Part shown: positions 13,434-24,279 of the stretch, piece by piece
How positions within the stretch are numbered: the stretch's first letter is position 1
How the letters are laid out: every line of letters starts with the position of its first letter
From: Neodiprion pinetum
Lineage: Eukaryota; Arthropoda; Insecta; Hymenoptera; Diprionidae
Direction of reading: 5' to 3'
Length of the DNA: 64,000 bases
NCBI RefSeq assembly: GCF_021155775.2
Contig: NC_060235.2
Coordinates: 39,100,607 to 39,164,606, forward strand
Position numbers and translations under genes: made by a program
Notes under the pieces: model-generated
What the model was told of the DNA's origin: nothing
Databases searched by the model: none
What the model saw: the letters and a program-made list of their open reading frames with translations, nothing else

Positions 13434-14267
13434 CTTTCGCGTGATCGGGGAAAGTAATGCGAGCTCGATATTGCTGCCTTTTCACCCGTTTCTTCGGATA
13501 TTTCTTTTCGCCCATTCACGTAACTATGATAGAGCTGTTTATGTCATCGGAGCTCGCCGGGTCGCGAGTGAAAACGCATCTTACAAACCTTTTTCTTTCT
13601 CAGCCCCGCCTGTTTGTTAACTTTTATCTCTTTTACGCGACGATTTTACAAACGAATTCCTAGGCGAACGAAGTCTCGAGTGATTAACGGACTATTACAT
13701 CGCACCTTAATGGTTATATACACATATAGACATACGCTTCGCGGGCAAGCATTCAAGTTGTTTAGGAATTTCACAATCTCAAAACTGATTTTATACACGA
13801 CCGTTTGAAAAACGGTCTATAATTCTATGTATATATGTATGTATATTTTTATAACTATTTGTAAGGCCGGACGTTTAATCAAACGACGATTTTCGCTTCT
13901 CCCTGTATAACTATTGTAATATAATGCGAATATATGATGCAATAAGTTTCTAATGCACTTTGTATGTTAATCATTGCGATTTATTTTCAACGAGATCCGT
14001 TACCCTTGTATTACGTTTGATCGCGAAAAATCGATTGCTGATCAGCTCCAAATCGGGAGTCTACGTTTTTTTAAATTTTTTAATTTTTTTTTTTTTTTTT
14101 TTTTTTTTTAAAGTAGAACAATCTATTCAACTAATTGGCTAATCAAGAACAATTTACCGATAAAAAATTTTCATATGGTACTCGGAAAAATCACAGCAAT
14201 TAGGTATAATGATTATTAGCGCTGTGTCGGAAAAAATCTTTTATCGAAACTCTGAGAGTGATACATG

Positions 14268-14270
<3 letters not shown>

Positions 14271-14312
<42 letters not shown>
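14271..14312. repeat. (GA)n microsatellite
   Basis: About 21 AG units ending in ACAGAGGC. Second such tract within 900 bp. Confidence 0.9.
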
Positions 14313-14318
<6 letters not shown>

Positions 14319-15627
14319 GCAAACGCGATTTATGCACGAAAATTTTTATACAGAGTTCAATTCAGTCGCGAGGAATGTTTTATAAATACACCTGATCACA
14401 TAACGTAGATGAATTAATAAATCGTACCGAATGATTTAGCCCAGCAAAGATCTTTCGTAAATGCGTCACGATCTCAGAATGTGATCTCAGAAAAGCGAAA
14501 TCAGCTGGGGGATGCTAAATTTCGAGATGTGTGCGGTAATTTCGGAAGGAAGAAAAAACCAGTTAATGTTATACAATTCAAAAAAGTAACGAAAAAAAAA
14601 AAAACGAAAACAGTAAATCATATATTCTATATAGTTTTGATACAAGAAATAAAAAAAAAAAAACCTTAAATCAAAAAGAGTCTCAACGTAAAGTAATTTA
14701 CAGACATATTTCGATGCTAAGTTCGCTGCTCGAGAGTCGTAAACAAAAATACTAGCAAATTCAAGAAAAAAAGGAGTAAATCATTTTTTCACGCTCGTAG
14801 ACCGTAACACTTAAACTAGTTCGTAGTCTTGACTAATTAAAAAAAAATGTGCGAATTACAATAGAGCGAAAAATTAGGATTAAATGAAGTCTCTAATCGC
14901 AATCCACCGTTATATTTATTTTATAATTACTCTATTTCCTCGCATTACTCGCGACCTAAAATCAAATACAACGACGAAAAAATTTTTTAAGGAGGATATA
15001 ATCTCGAGGAAGTCACGTCCTCGTGTGTATAAAGCACACTTAATTAATACAATTGCGCACACTTATTATTATTCGAATCTAAGTTTACCGATTCGAAAGC
15101 GTTAAATTCTCACATCGGTGTCAATAATTAGGCAAGCTGCGTTTCCAGCCAGTTTCAACTCTCGGATGTTTTGCCGTTGTAGCTGGCCGTTTGAAACGAA
15201 GAAATGAAAGGCAAGAACGCAATGTAATCACATAGCAAACGAAAAATTATATGATAGGTAAAAAAGAAACTCTGGTTATAATATATCATGCGGATTATAT
15301 TAATTTATATATCATACCCATAGACTTTCACTTTTTACAGAGGAGCCCGCTGCACACACGGACCGTGTCAAATCGCTTTATCTTGCCAGTGTCAACGATA
15401 AACGAATCTCGATCTTAATTCTCAAAGTCAAACGTCAGGTTTTGATATTACGAATCGGCTCGTGTGTTACGAGTTGGCGGAAAGTGGTGGGTGGGAGGAA
15501 ATCGCACCGAAAAACAATTCATATTTTGCTCGTCGTTGTTTCGGCTAATTTTAACTTCATTCGCGTCCTCGCCGAATTCGTAACTGCGTCTCGTTATTTA
15601 CACCTGTACATACATGACAAACATGTA

Positions 15628-16023
15628 CCGGGACGATCTGTTGAAACTTGAAAATGAACCGCGCATGCGCGAGTTTTATCGGCTGTTCGCGCAGGCTGGC
15701 CAATCCGAGTTTTCAGCTGTCGAACTCTTTCTGCCGGCGATGCGGTTGATACGAATTTTCGAGGTTAGAATCTCAAATAATCGAGGCAGCGACTCGGAAA
15801 GGTTTCGGAAGCGTTTGTTGTCGGGTCGGAAAGTTGATTCTTCGAAGAACGCTCGGAATTCAATGCTTACGCTCTTTGAAAATTCAAACGTAGACATTTT
15901 GCGTAGGTTGGCCCGCCTGCGTCGCGGACAAAAATATCGCTGCGGGAAGATTTGGCCGACCAATGAGATTTGATTATTTGGCGCATGCGCGGTTCATTTT
16001 CAAGTTTCAAGAGATTGTCCCGG
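15628..16023. mobile_element. 396-bp TA-flanked MITE, copy 2, just upstream of elongase A
   Basis: Same length as the copy at 9505 and about 98 % identical by eye. Ends CCGGGACGATCTG and GATTGTCCCGG, flanked by TA at 15626-15627 and 16024-16025. GCGCATGCGC palindromes lie at 15661-15670 and 15981-15990. It ends 217 bp before the elongase A leader acceptor, so it is either in the 5'-UTR intron or in the promoter region. Confidence 0.87.
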
Positions 16024-16240
16024 TATAAGTAGAATTTCGCTGTGGATTATCAAGAATCTATCGATTGCTTCGTCCGGTACACCTTCTTCTTTTGCGAGAA
16101 AGTTATATTGTGTATTTATTTAACGCAAGAATTGAAGCCCCTTTCTTTTTTTCTATATTTTACGGTTCTTTGACGCATAATTAAAAAAACAAAAAAAAAA
16201 TGCTCAACCCACTAATTAATTGCCTCCAATCTCGTTACAG

Positions 16241-16251
16241 TCTGATTTCTA
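16241..16251 (+). other. Putative 5' leader start of elongase A coding exon 1 (splice acceptor before it)
   Basis: The sequence CTCGTTACAG ends at 16240 after a pyrimidine-bearing stretch, and the ATG follows 11 nt later. This fits an internal leader exon preceded by a 5'-UTR intron. The first exon and promoter of elongase A were not identified in the 16 kb upstream. Confidence 0.4.
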
Positions 16252-19200
16252 ATGAACACCAGCGACGATACAATCAGCGAGATGTCGAACATCTACAACA
16301 ACTCGGTCGTGAGGTTTTACCAACGTTTGTTCTACGAATGGGCTGGTGAGTTTATTCGAGAATCTTATTTTACGTTACTTCGAACAATCGGCTCCTCCGT
16401 ATCTTAATTCATAAATGTTCAACAAATCTTATAAATCATTGACAAGAGATTCTCATTGTCAACATAAATATGGCATTGAATTTGGAAAGAAGAGTTGTCG
16501 AAGAATTTCAACAAGAAAAAAAATAAAAAAAAAAATAAAAAATCGCTAAAAACAAGAACCTAAATTATTTTTTACAAATATCCGGATACAGAATTGTTCT
16601 TTAAAACCGAAAGAAACTCTGCAAAAATATAAGAAATTACACCTATTCATGAAATACAAGGCAGTGCGTTCAAATGTTTTAACTGCGTTTTGTGACTTTC
16701 AACCAAAGTTCACCACGAAATCCGTATCGCTAAAAAACCTGATTCCCATCAACCGGAAGTAGAAAAATTCTGTGGTTTGCAGCCCGCAAGAGGTAGAAAA
16801 AAACAAAAAAAAAAAAAAAAACAAATAAATAAACAAATAAAAAAATGTACAAGATGTATAAAATTGTCGTACGCGTGAACGTTGTTGCAGAAGCATATTG
16901 TTTTCTTTCCAATCGATTTTAGATACTCGTGAAACGTGACCGTGAATTTTAAGAACACGTTGCTGGTGGAAGAAAGATAAAAAAAAAAGAAAAAAAAAAA
17001 AAAGTTTCAAGTGCGGAAATACTAATCGAGTCCGCATATCACGTGCTTCGGATCTTTTTCATCCTAGTTCGGGTTGCGTAATAAATTGATCAGCACTTTT
17101 CCACCTGTCAATTAAAAAGATTATCTGCCGCAGGCTCATCACGTCAGACGGTCATGCGTTCAATTCTTTGATCTGTCCTAGATGTGAGGACAAAGGATTG
17201 GTTTCTGATGGGGTCGCCGGTCCCAGGCGCCAGCATAATGTTCGGCTACCTTTACTTCGTTCTCTCATGGGGCCCGAGGCACATGGAACACCGAAAGCCG
17301 TATCAGCTCAAGAATGTTCTCATTCTTTATAACTTGTTCCAAGTTATCCTCAGCATTTGGTTATTTTGCGAGGGTCTCGACGCCGCCTGGCTAACTAAAT
17401 ACAGCTGGAAGTGCGAGCCCGTAGATTTTTCAAACTCACCAGAAGCGCTCCGGGTCAGTTTTCACGTTAGATTGGAATCATTCCAGTATTATTACCTGCA
17501 CTTTCTCTCCATATTTCTATCCACTTATTCACCTCGGCGTAATTAATAGTCAAGGTGACCAGTTACGTCGGTCGGCTTTGCCGAATGAGGAAGACTCTTT
17601 ACCAGAGGACCGGTTGGAATTTGAAAAAAAAAAAGATGCGTTATTTTTTATTTTTATCGCTTTTTTATGACTGTATAAATTCACGAATCGAGTTCTTATG
17701 CCAATTTAATCAAATCACTGTACATTCGTTCTCTACTAACTCTTCATTATCGTTTTTCAATTGGTCTATTCAACGTTCTATAACGTTTTGTATAGAAAGG
17801 AAACGGTTAACTACACTTACAATTCGGATACACGAAGATAATTGTGGAAATTGTTGCTGTTTTTTTTTTTTTTTTTTTCGTTTTGTTCTGTTTTTGTTTG
17901 AATTCTAAATATCGTACGTGTGTATAATTTGACACGAATTGAAGCGACGATTTTCTTCACCGATAAAAAAGCAAAAAGAGAAGTACCTGAGAATAAACAA
18001 ACGAAAATCAGACCTACGCACGAGTCGGAAAAATATTATCGATACGACGTTTCGTAAAATCTTTTTACGATTGGTTTTCGTACGTACATTTGTTAATATA
18101 TGAGCGTGTTATTCCGGCTGCGACGAATTCCTACCGGTTTTCTGTCTTTTCACTCTATCGTTCTTTTTTCTTTCTCTTCCGTCTCTTTTGCAAGTTGCGC
18201 ATAATCGCTAAAAGTGAATTTAAGACGTAGAAGAATCCGAATCTCTCCGATCCACCTGATAGTAATAATAAACGATCCGCAGGTTGCTCGAGGGGTCTAC
18301 ATTTACTTCCTTGCGAAAATCTCCGAGCTCCTCGACACCGTCTTCTTCGTTTTGCGGAAGAAGGATCGACAGATAAGCTTCCTTCACATGTATCATCACA
18401 CCGTCATGCCTCTCGTCGCTTGGGGAGCCACCAAGTATTATCCCGGCGGCCACGGGACCTTCATAGGTACGAAGAAAGGATAAGAAAGAAAAGAAAAAAA
18501 AATCTAAAGCGACCGCAAGATACGGTTGTAATATCGAATTTTTGAATAGTGGAAAGTCTGAACAGCGTAACACAGTGTCAAAATGTTATAATGAAAAAGC
18601 GAAGTGTGAAACGTGAAAACTTTGGAAAGGTCAGAGTCTAGTCGATTAGAAAGTCAAAATTTATAGCGAATTACCAGAATAAATGAGAATGTATGATAGC
18701 GGGTTGCTATAAAAAAAAAAAAAAAAAAAAAAAAAAACAAGAAACATTTTTCAAACACGCATCAAAATTTTGCTATAGCATCTCAAATAGAATATCTCAG
18801 CCAAATACGACCTTCTAATATTGATATTCAGAGGTGTCGATTTTATTTTTTCCATTTCTTATTTAAATAATGCGTAAGAAAAATCGAAAATTTGTTGAAT
18901 TTTTTCCTTTCTCGCAAACGGCTTGACTCATAAGCTATCAAAACACAGATTCTTACAGGAAATTTCACGCTCTATAAAAAAGTAATGAGATGGAATTTTC
19001 CCAAATATAAACGATTGAGAAATATTCAACAGATGACTCAATGTTTGTAGGCGAATATTTCTCAATCTGATAAAGTTAGGAAAATTGTATCTCAGTATTT
19101 TTTTATAGAGCTTGAAATTCCCTATGAAAACCTGTACTTAGATGGTTTATAATTTTACAATTTTATTTTTTTTCTTGTACGTGTTATGTAACTTGTAAAT

Positions 19201-21173
19201 GAAAGAAGTAAAACAGGCACCTCTAAATATTAATATTAAGCGATCACATTTGGTTGAAATATTCCATTTGAAATTATCTACCGAAATTTTCATGCGCGTT
19301 TGAAAAAAAATAATTTTCGTCTATTTCGAAACGCTCTAATGTATAAACAAGCTGAAATACACATAACGTGCATTGTGAAATTCTTTTATCTCCCTACAAG
19401 TCGAGTCGTCTGTATTTCGATCTTCTATATTTAATCAATTCTATTTTTGATCTATTACATTTTGCTCTGCTCTTCTACTTGTCTATGACTCGTGTATCCG
19501 TTACCGATTTTCGCCACTTTTTAGTTGAGCTTCTTTGTTACTCAAATTCCTTTCTCCTCTTTTGTCCCATCTAATTTCAGGCATCATCAACACCTTCGTC
19601 CACATCGTCATGTACACCTACTACCTTCTGGCGGCGATGCTGCCGCAATATCAGGCCTACTTGTGGTGGAAGAAATACATCACCACCTTACAAATGGTAC
19701 AATTTTCAATCGATTCTTGCTTTTGTCAACGCTTACAGATTTTTAGAGCAAATTTTTGCGCGCCAATTCTCTCTAGCTTGATCCTCTTTTTCTCGTCGAA
19801 TTGATAAAGTCTAAATTACTTTCGCGAATAACGCAGTTTTTCGCATCATTCGAGGAGGCCATAATTTTACAAATCGCAAATCAAATATTCAATCAAAAGA
19901 GCTTGAATGACTGAAATGATTTTTTTCTGAGTAACGAGCAATCGATTCTCGGCTAGCTTAAATCCATGCCAATTTCTACTCAACATTTGAAATCGCGCGA
20001 CAAACGTCGAAAATCATGGAAATCATTGTAAGTCTTGCGGTAAAGGTGAAATGGTTTCAACTCATTGAAATTTTATTAATTTTTTCTCCCCGATTTCCAT
20101 TCATTTCCAACGATTAAACCCAGCGTTCCAAATAATTTCCAGTGTCTAGTTACGATTTTCCGTGATCAGCATGAAAATCGGTCAGAAAACTCGAAAATCA
20201 TTGAAAAGCAGGCCTAAGTTTTGAACACTGAGAGAAATTTGTAGTTCCGGTTACCGCTCGGTCCTTAACTATTTTCATTTTTTACCACGATCGAAAAATA
20301 TAGTTCCAGGTAGAAAATGAAAATTAGTTTACTGTTACCGGAAAGTCTAGTATCCGTTACTGTTCTTTCTCATTACGATCACTGTTGCTATATTTTCTTG
20401 CAACTGTTGCGAAAATTTAACGCTCGTGCAACGATAAATTGACCTTAAAGCCTTGTTCAACTAAAAAAGTAGAGTGAAACCTCAGAAACTGATTTCGCGT
20501 TGCGATAACCAAAAAACCATCGACGATAGCGCAAAATGTTTACGCGTACCTCGTTTTTCGTAATCCCAACAATATTCAAACAGTTTTTTTTTAACGATAC
20601 CTGTTTTACTGAATTTTTCTAGTTACTGTAACAATTAAAATTTTTCTCAGTGAAGTCAGTGAAAATCGATTGATACGGTATAGAAATGAATTATAAAAAT
20701 GCCTCGTAATCAATGCCACCCAATTTGAATAAAAGCATATTCTAAATCCAATGAAGCTTTCCTCGATTAGAATAAAATTTCAAGTCGCTTAATTTATGTT
20801 AGTTTTCACCGTGTTTTTCCTATTTTCATTTTCTTCACGCGCATGTGCTCTCAAAGTTGTTAAATGTCGTCATGAGGATTAACAACGATCGTTGCTGTTA
20901 TTATTATTGTTATTATTACAGTAGTCGAGAGAGTAAATTTTTCACCCGTGAAAATTGATATTCGTTCGTTATTCTCAGGGCCAGTTCTGCATCGCCTTCC
21001 TTCACAGCCTGCAGTTGCTGATCTACGACTGCGACTATCCGAAGTGGTCGCTGATGATCATTCTCCCGAATGTGACGTTCTTCTACTTACTGTTCGCGGA
21101 CTTTTACAACAAGGCCTACGACAAGTCGAAGACATCGGAAACTGTGGCGAGTGCAAAGCTTCGCGAGGATTAA
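16252..21173 (+). CDS. Elongase A: ELOVL-family very-long-chain fatty acid elongase, 5 coding exons, 286 aa
   Basis: Coding exons 16252-16345, 17182-17453, 18283-18466, 19581-19696 and 20979-21173 (94/272/184/116/195 nt). All introns are GT-AG and phases agree (1,0,1,0). ELO enzymes are polytopic ER proteins that condense malonyl-CoA with long acyl-CoA, the first and rate-limiting step of elongation. Seen here: an N-terminus with NxS/T sequons, then DVRTKDWFLMGSP (from about residue 32), KISELLDT (134-141), the catalytic histidine box HMYHH (157-161), NTFVHIVMYTYY (187-198) and TTLQMGQF near 218-225. Length is normal for the family (about 260-330 aa). The C-terminus ends KLRED, not a classic KKXX. 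The first ATG lies 11 nt after a good acceptor (CTCGTTACAG, ending 16240), so the 5' leader is probably split by an upstream intron; the first exon was not found. Convergent with elongase B. It looks like the ELOVL1/7-type group, but subfamily assignment is a judgement from motifs. Confidence 0.95.
18747..19310. mobile_element. Foldback element in elongase A intron 3
   Basis: The two halves are imperfect reverse complements around about 19030: TTTTTCAAACACGCAT at left against ATGCGCGTTTGAAAAA at right, CCAAATACGACC against GCGATCACATTTGG, and TTGAGAAATATTC against GAATATTTCTCAA at the centre. Arms are about 260 bp with visible divergence. No coding capacity. It lies wholly in the 18467-19580 intron. 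Confidence 0.7.
20226..20652 (+). mobile_element. CACTGAG MITE, copy in elongase A intron 4
   Basis: 427 bp, beginning CACTGAGAGAAATTT and ending AAATTTTTCTCAGTG, which are inverted repeats of each other. Same internal order as the copies at 41687 and 44255. Other copies are flanked by TA; here the flanks are A/A, probably mutated. No ORF. Confidence 0.8.
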
Positions 21174-22664
21174 GAAAGTCGGAGGGTGACGAACAGCGGT
21201 AAAGTCCGGAATGGAAAAACGAAGGAGGCCTGATCGAGTAACGACCCAGTTTTTGGCCATCCTTCAAAGGGAGACTGAAACGGCTTCGGGACTCCGAACG
21301 AAAACATTTATTTGGCGCAATGAACGGCTTTCTCGATTTCGAAAAAAAATTGCCTTACACGTAGATCCGGCTTTTTGTATCCTACGAGGATGCCGAATGG
21401 CTGGATGAAAAAAAGACGGTTCAACTTATATCGATTGGTTTTGGCTCAACAAGTAGCGCATTTAGCGATCGTATTTGTGTACATAGGTGGATAATCTAAA
21501 AATCTAAGTGACACGTCAAGTAATTCAACGAAATTTAGCATGTGATTTGTAAACGAAGTTCGGACTGCGATGATATTTGTACCAGGGCTTCGATGCTGTT
21601 ATTCTTAAAAAAATAATGCACAGAATTACAGTTCTCAAAATATATCGACGACTGGACGTTATTGGTTCGAATATTCGGTTCACAATTTTTTTTTTTTTTT
21701 TTTTTTCAAAGAAGCTGCGTTTACTGACTGAATATTCTCAGTTTGTTTTTGATGATATTTTTCATTTCTGTACGAATTTCTTATCTCTAGATTTTTAGAT
21801 TCGCAAACCGGATAAGTAATCTTCCAGTTTACAAGGCTGAAATAGAATCAGGCACAATTAGAAACGGTCCAATCTTTCCAAATGTATCTTCCAACTATCT
21901 CGATAAAAGCTTCACTGACGATGTTTCAAAGTGTGCAATTATTGCTCAAACAGATCGTATCTCAAATACGTATATATATACGACTCGGTCGCAGAAAATG
22001 TATTCGCGAAATAATTATAATTGAATTTGTACATATAACAGGTTATAATACGTTTATCGTTGTTTACGAGTTTGTTAAGTTCTGCGCCAAGAATATGATA
22101 GAATATAATTTGATGCATCTGTCGCTTCCGAAATATAAGCGAGCAAACAATTTGAGAAGCTTGTATATAACACACAAATTGTACGATTAAATCGCGTTTA
22201 ACGTACGTTGGATATATAGATTTAAAATATTTAACATGTTATTCCTGCCTGCAGAATGATTCAGCAAAGCGATACGTCATCGATATGTGATGAAATTAAT
22301 AAACGAGAAAAATTTCGCAGACAGTTAGGTACCGTTGAACTTGACGACAAAATTAGCGCACGTAGGCACTTGTTTTTGTTTTTGTGTCTTTTTTTGTTTT
22401 TTTCTTTCAAACGTCGAATATCGTAGGTACTCATAGATACTAGAAGGCACTCGGCGTGCATTTTACAGCTTTAAATATCTTTACGGAAGAGTTGATATCT
22501 TTACATATTATTATACATTAATGTAGGCATGTACCATATAATATAATACAATAAATGTATTGTACATGAGAGTAATATATATATATATAAACTATAAAAT
22601 TAGTTGATCAAACGATTAATAAATTCACGATTCAGTCGCTAATTATTATGTATCGTATACACGG

Positions 22665-23309
22665 TAGGGTGATTCAAAAAAATCATTATTTTTTTCGAAA
22701 AAAATTGGTAGTGAAAAAACGATTTGAAATTACGAAAAAATAATGCCTGCACGCGGAAAAATTTTTTACTCGAGATTTCGAGGTAGCGCAAGTCGATTTT
22801 ATGTATTTATTTAAGGTTTTTTTTTCGTAAAATTTAGATAAGACCATAATTGCCGGTGTAAATATATATTTTACGAAGAAACCACAGGATACCTTTTTTG
22901 TAGATTGATTTATTCTTGACAAAAAAGCTATCTTGTTAAATTTGACGTAATCCAATTTTCTCAATTTACTCACCGAGTCTGGAAAAAATGCGTTCTTGAA
23001 AAATATCTCATGAAATACTGGATTATGTCAAGTTTAACAAGATAGCTTTTTTCGTTAAGAATAAATCAATCTACAAAAAGGGTATCTTGTGGTTTCTTCG
23101 TAAAATGTATATTTACACTGGCAATTATGATCTTATCTAAATTTTACGAAAAAAAAGCCTTAAATAAATACATAAAGTCGACTTGCGCTACCTCTAAATC
23201 TTGAGTAAAAAAATATTTCGCGTGGAGGCATTATTTTTTCGTCATTTCGAATCGTTTCTTCACTACCATTTTTTTTCGACAAATATAATGACTTTTTTAA
23301 ATCATCCTA
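22665..23309. mobile_element. 645-bp near-perfect foldback (long inverted repeat) element
   Basis: Left arm 22665-22954 (290 bp) and right arm 23019-23309 (291 bp) are close reverse complements around a 64-bp spacer. The termini read TAGGGTGATTCAAAAAA and, reversed, TAGGATGATTTAAAAAA. The TA at each end fits a TA-targeting foldback MITE. If transcribed it would form a hairpin of nearly 290 bp, since it lies in the possible 3' UTR overlap of elongase A and near B. Confidence 0.85.
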
Positions 23310-23565
23310 ATACACAGTCAATCATTTCTTATCCGATAATTGGTGAACTGTATTAATTAGTCTTACTGTTAGTTCGGGTTGAAAATACGAACGAAATGAA
23401 CAGAGAGAGAGAGAAGCTTTTCTAGCGACTGAATTTAAGGACGGGTTCGAATCTACAAGACGTGCGATTGTCTGTTTCGCGTTTACGTTAGCGTTAAATT
23501 GTTATAGTGTTAAATTTTGTATTATACAATGATTGTACGCATTGTGCGTGTAATTATCGGATTTA

Positions 23566-23571
23566 AATAAA
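23566..23571 (+). terminator. Candidate poly(A) signal AATAAA for elongase A (distal)
   Basis: AATAAA followed by the GU-rich run CGTGTATTG. Earlier AATAAA hexamers occur at 22298-22303, 22550-22555 and 22618-22623, so site choice is unknown. If this one is used, the 645-bp foldback at 22665-23309 is transcribed as part of the elongase A 3' UTR. Confidence 0.3.
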
Positions 23572-23607
23572 ACGTGTATTGACGAAAATTTTAAACGATA
23601 CGATCAG

Positions 23608-23613
23608 TTTATT
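23608..23613 (-). terminator. Candidate poly(A) signal for elongase B
   Basis: TTTATT on the + strand reads AATAAA on the - strand, about 670 nt past the elongase B stop. It is the only canonical hexamer I saw between 23600 and 24280 on that strand, and lies only about 40 bp from the distal candidate site of elongase A on the other strand. Confidence 0.3.
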
Positions 23614-24279
23614 CATTCGAATTTTATGCTAGGTATTATATTACACGTATATGACTTGATTTATATATTCCATTAGATTACTTCTTAGAAATATTATTGC
23701 CATCAAATAAATAGATTAAGATCAAACTTAACGAATAATTAACGATACACACATCGGCTGATACGAACATTCGCATCTGTTTCATTTGAATCACATTTTT
23801 CATTGCAGTAGTTAGAATGCTCACGTTATAATTATAACGTTGCAAAGATGTAAGAAGCGATTTTCCTTTTCGTCTCTTAAAACGACCTTGCTCGTTATAA
23901 TTACCGTTCAGATCTTGCCTACCGATGATCCTGACTTATTAACCCCAAGTGAACACATCGAATGATGAATGAAAAATATTGAAATCGATTGGAAATTGTT
24001 TTCAAACAATTACAACGCTCTTTGAATTTCTTATGCGCATAACATATTCGACTTTTTACCCGATTATTGTTATATTTATATACGCGGACGGCTTGACGTA
24101 TTATGCAATAAACTTACGACCTAGGCTTTGTACAATCTATTGAATAGCGGACCGTGTCCAACGGCATCGCGTGCCGCCCCTTTTCAGGCAAAAACATAAC
24201 CATTCACTGCAGAAATATGCATCGCAAGTAACGGTCCATCGATCTTCCATCGAAAGAAGTCACTGCAAAAGTGAACAAT

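Larger units (their letters stand above)
9903..15627. other. Non-genic interval upstream of elongase A
   Basis: AT-rich sequence with two (GA)n tracts, several long A/T runs and a fragment of the CACTGAG MITE at 12126-12210. The stretch 10380-11150 is somewhat GC-richer but has no supported exon. No protein domain was recognised in any frame. Confidence 0.5.
21174..24279. other. Convergent 3' region between elongases A and B
   Basis: Tail-to-tail interval of 3.1 kb. It holds several AATAAA signals for elongase A, one for elongase B, a poly-T run at 21687-21706 and the 645-bp foldback at 22665-23309. No further coding sequence was seen. Confidence 0.6.

Noticed and set aside
15614..15973. 119-codon open frame with a near-identical copy at 9464-9850
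   Set aside because: It is contained almost wholly in the 396-bp MITE, stops near its right end, and has no domain. Kept as an observation on the element, not as a gene.
16699..17037. 112-codon - strand frame rich in F and Y within elongase A intron 1
   Set aside because: Made by translated poly-A/T runs. It lies in an intron and has no real protein character.
18220..18282. Possible upstream extension of elongase A exon 3 (in-frame ORF start at 18214)
   Set aside because: The acceptor CGATCCGCAG at 18282 restores the conserved ELO sequence exactly; the upstream residues do not match the family.
23430..23470. GGGTTCGAATC, resembling a tRNA T-loop or B box
   Set aside because: No matching acceptor stem, anticodon arm or A box at the proper distance, so no tRNA call.
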